A stretch of DNA of 6,238 nucleotides from Candidatus Woesearchaeota archaeon UBA153 (lineage in GTDB: Archaea; Nanobdellota; Nanobdellia; Woesearchaeales; UBA525), in contig DASH01000006.1 of the NCBI GenBank assembly GCA_002503705.1, positions 12,328 through 18,565 of the forward strand, given 5' to 3'. Below are positions 5,669 to 6,238 of the stretch, piece after piece; position 1 is the first letter of the stretch, and the number at the start of each line of letters is the position of its first letter. A model generated the notes under the pieces. It was not told where the DNA came from. It saw nothing but the letters and a program-made list of their open reading frames with translations, and made no database searches. The position numbers and the translations under genes were made by a program.

Positions 5669-5681
5669 TTGTCCTCACAAC
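5668..5681 (-). other. Small hairpin just after the dnaK stop codon
   Basis: GTTGT (5668-5672) and ACAAC (5677-5681) pair around a four-base loop, beginning four bases after the dnaK stop codon in the direction of transcription. No T-run follows, so it is not a standard intrinsic terminator. Position 5668 is shared with the neighbouring 8-bp stem. Confidence 0.35.
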
Positions 5682-5685
5682 TGTT

Positions 5686-6238
5686 TCACTTTTTCTTCTT
5701 CTCGTCCGTGACGTCCTCGTACTCAGCGTCGACGACTTTCTCCTTGTCGCCGTCGCCAGCGCCCGGGCCGGCGCCGCCAGTCGCGTCGTCGCCCTTGCCG
5801 TCCTTCCCGTCCACCTTGCTCTTCTTGTCCGCGGCCGCTGCTTGTTCCGCCGCCACTTTCTGGTACATCTCGACGCTCAAGGCCTGGATCTGCTTCTGGA
5901 CGCTCTCGAGCTTCTCCTTCACGGCCGGGACGTCCTTCGACTCCATCAGCTTCTTCAGCTCCTCGACCTCCTTCTTGACCGGCTCGAGCTTCGACTCGTC
6001 AACCTTCCCCTGGATGTCCTTGAACAGGTTGTCCGCGGTGTAGACGAGCGTGTCCGCCTGGTTCATCACCTCGGCCTCCTCTTTGCGCTGCTCGTCCTCG
6101 GCGGCGAACTTCTCCGCCTCCTTGCGCATCCGCTCCACCTCATTCTCCGACAGGTTGGTCGTCGCGGTCAGCTTGACGGACTGCTCGCGCCCAGTGCCGA
6201 GGTCCTTCGCGTTGACGTGGACGATGCCGTTCGCGTCG
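5686..6238 (-). CDS. dnaK: Chaperone protein DnaK (Hsp70), C-terminal part (5' end outside window)
   Basis: The frame is open to the right edge and gives the last 183 residues of Hsp70, the ATP-driven chaperone partner of DnaJ. The visible part begins in the last strands of the substrate-binding domain (DANGIVHVNAKDLGTGREQ). The helical lid follows, opening with LSENEVERMRKEAEKFA and containing MNQADTLVYTADNLF and EVEELKKLMESKDV, then ALSVEMYQKVAAEQAAA. It ends in a Gly/Asp-rich tail and VVDAEYEDVTDEKKKK; the DAEYEDV motif matches the usual bacterial-type DnaK end, with extra lysines. The GTG at 6138 is an internal valine codon, not a start. The nucleotide-binding domain, the start and any grpE lie outside the window. 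The gene precedes dnaJ in the same direction, a classical chaperone arrangement. Confidence 0.97.
   Translation of the reverse strand, partial: DANGIVHVNAKDLGTGREQSVKLTATTNLSENEVERMRKEAEKFAAEDEQRKEEAEVMNQADTLVYTADNLFKDIQGKVDESKLEPVKKEVEELKKLMESKDVPAVKEKLESVQKQIQALSVEMYQKVAAEQAAAADKKSKVDGKDGKGDDATGGAGPGAGDGDKEKVVDAEYEDVTDEKKKK

Noticed and set aside
5465..6043. 192-codon Ser/Phe-rich frame on the plus strand across the dnaK-dnaJ gap
   Set aside because: Mostly antisense to the dnaK lid and tail; the Ser/Phe-rich runs are mirror images of Lys/Glu codons.

Overview
The window looks like a stretch of a GC-rich archaeal chromosome. The arguments are: an endonuclease Q gene whose protein ends in a PCNA-binding (PIP-box) motif; TATA-like elements at the expected distance upstream of genes; oligo-T transcription ends without a preceding hairpin; and a SEC59-type dolichol kinase-like membrane protein. 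A DPANN-type lineage is possible from the style of the small secreted and lipoprotein genes, but this is a guess. No rRNA, tRNA, CRISPR array or insertion sequence was seen.

Left part, plus strand: the 3' end of a secreted-type, four-cysteine protein (2-400), a T-rich terminator, then a complete endonuclease Q gene (516-1877) that appears to be leaderless. Next come a tandemly repeated T-rich terminator block (1929-2002) and a SEC59/DGK1/VTE5-type CTP-dependent lipid kinase (2064-2669).

Middle, minus strand: a small Rossmann-like protein resembling nucleoside 2-deoxyribosyltransferases or TIR domains (2685-3092), convergent with the lipid kinase. It lies 12 bp downstream of a lipoprotein with four cadherin/Ig-like domains in an A-B-A-B order (3105-4232). 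The two are probably one operon, driven from a TATA element at 4276-4285.

Right part, minus strand: dnaJ (4336-5451) and the C-terminal 183 codons of dnaK (5686-6238, running off the window). They are transcribed in the order dnaK then dnaJ. The 234-bp gap between them holds a 13-bp perfect inverted repeat and several competing hairpins, the most unusual non-coding structure here. No grpE is visible; it would lie beyond the right edge if present.

Functionally the window mixes protein folding (DnaK/DnaJ), DNA repair of deaminated bases (EndoQ with PCNA), lipid-carrier phosphorylation, and a cell-surface lipoprotein paired with a putative nucleotide-processing enzyme of unknown role. Strong C/G preference at third codon positions creates many long false reading frames opposite the real genes. 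The 2685-3092 gene departs from that codon pattern.
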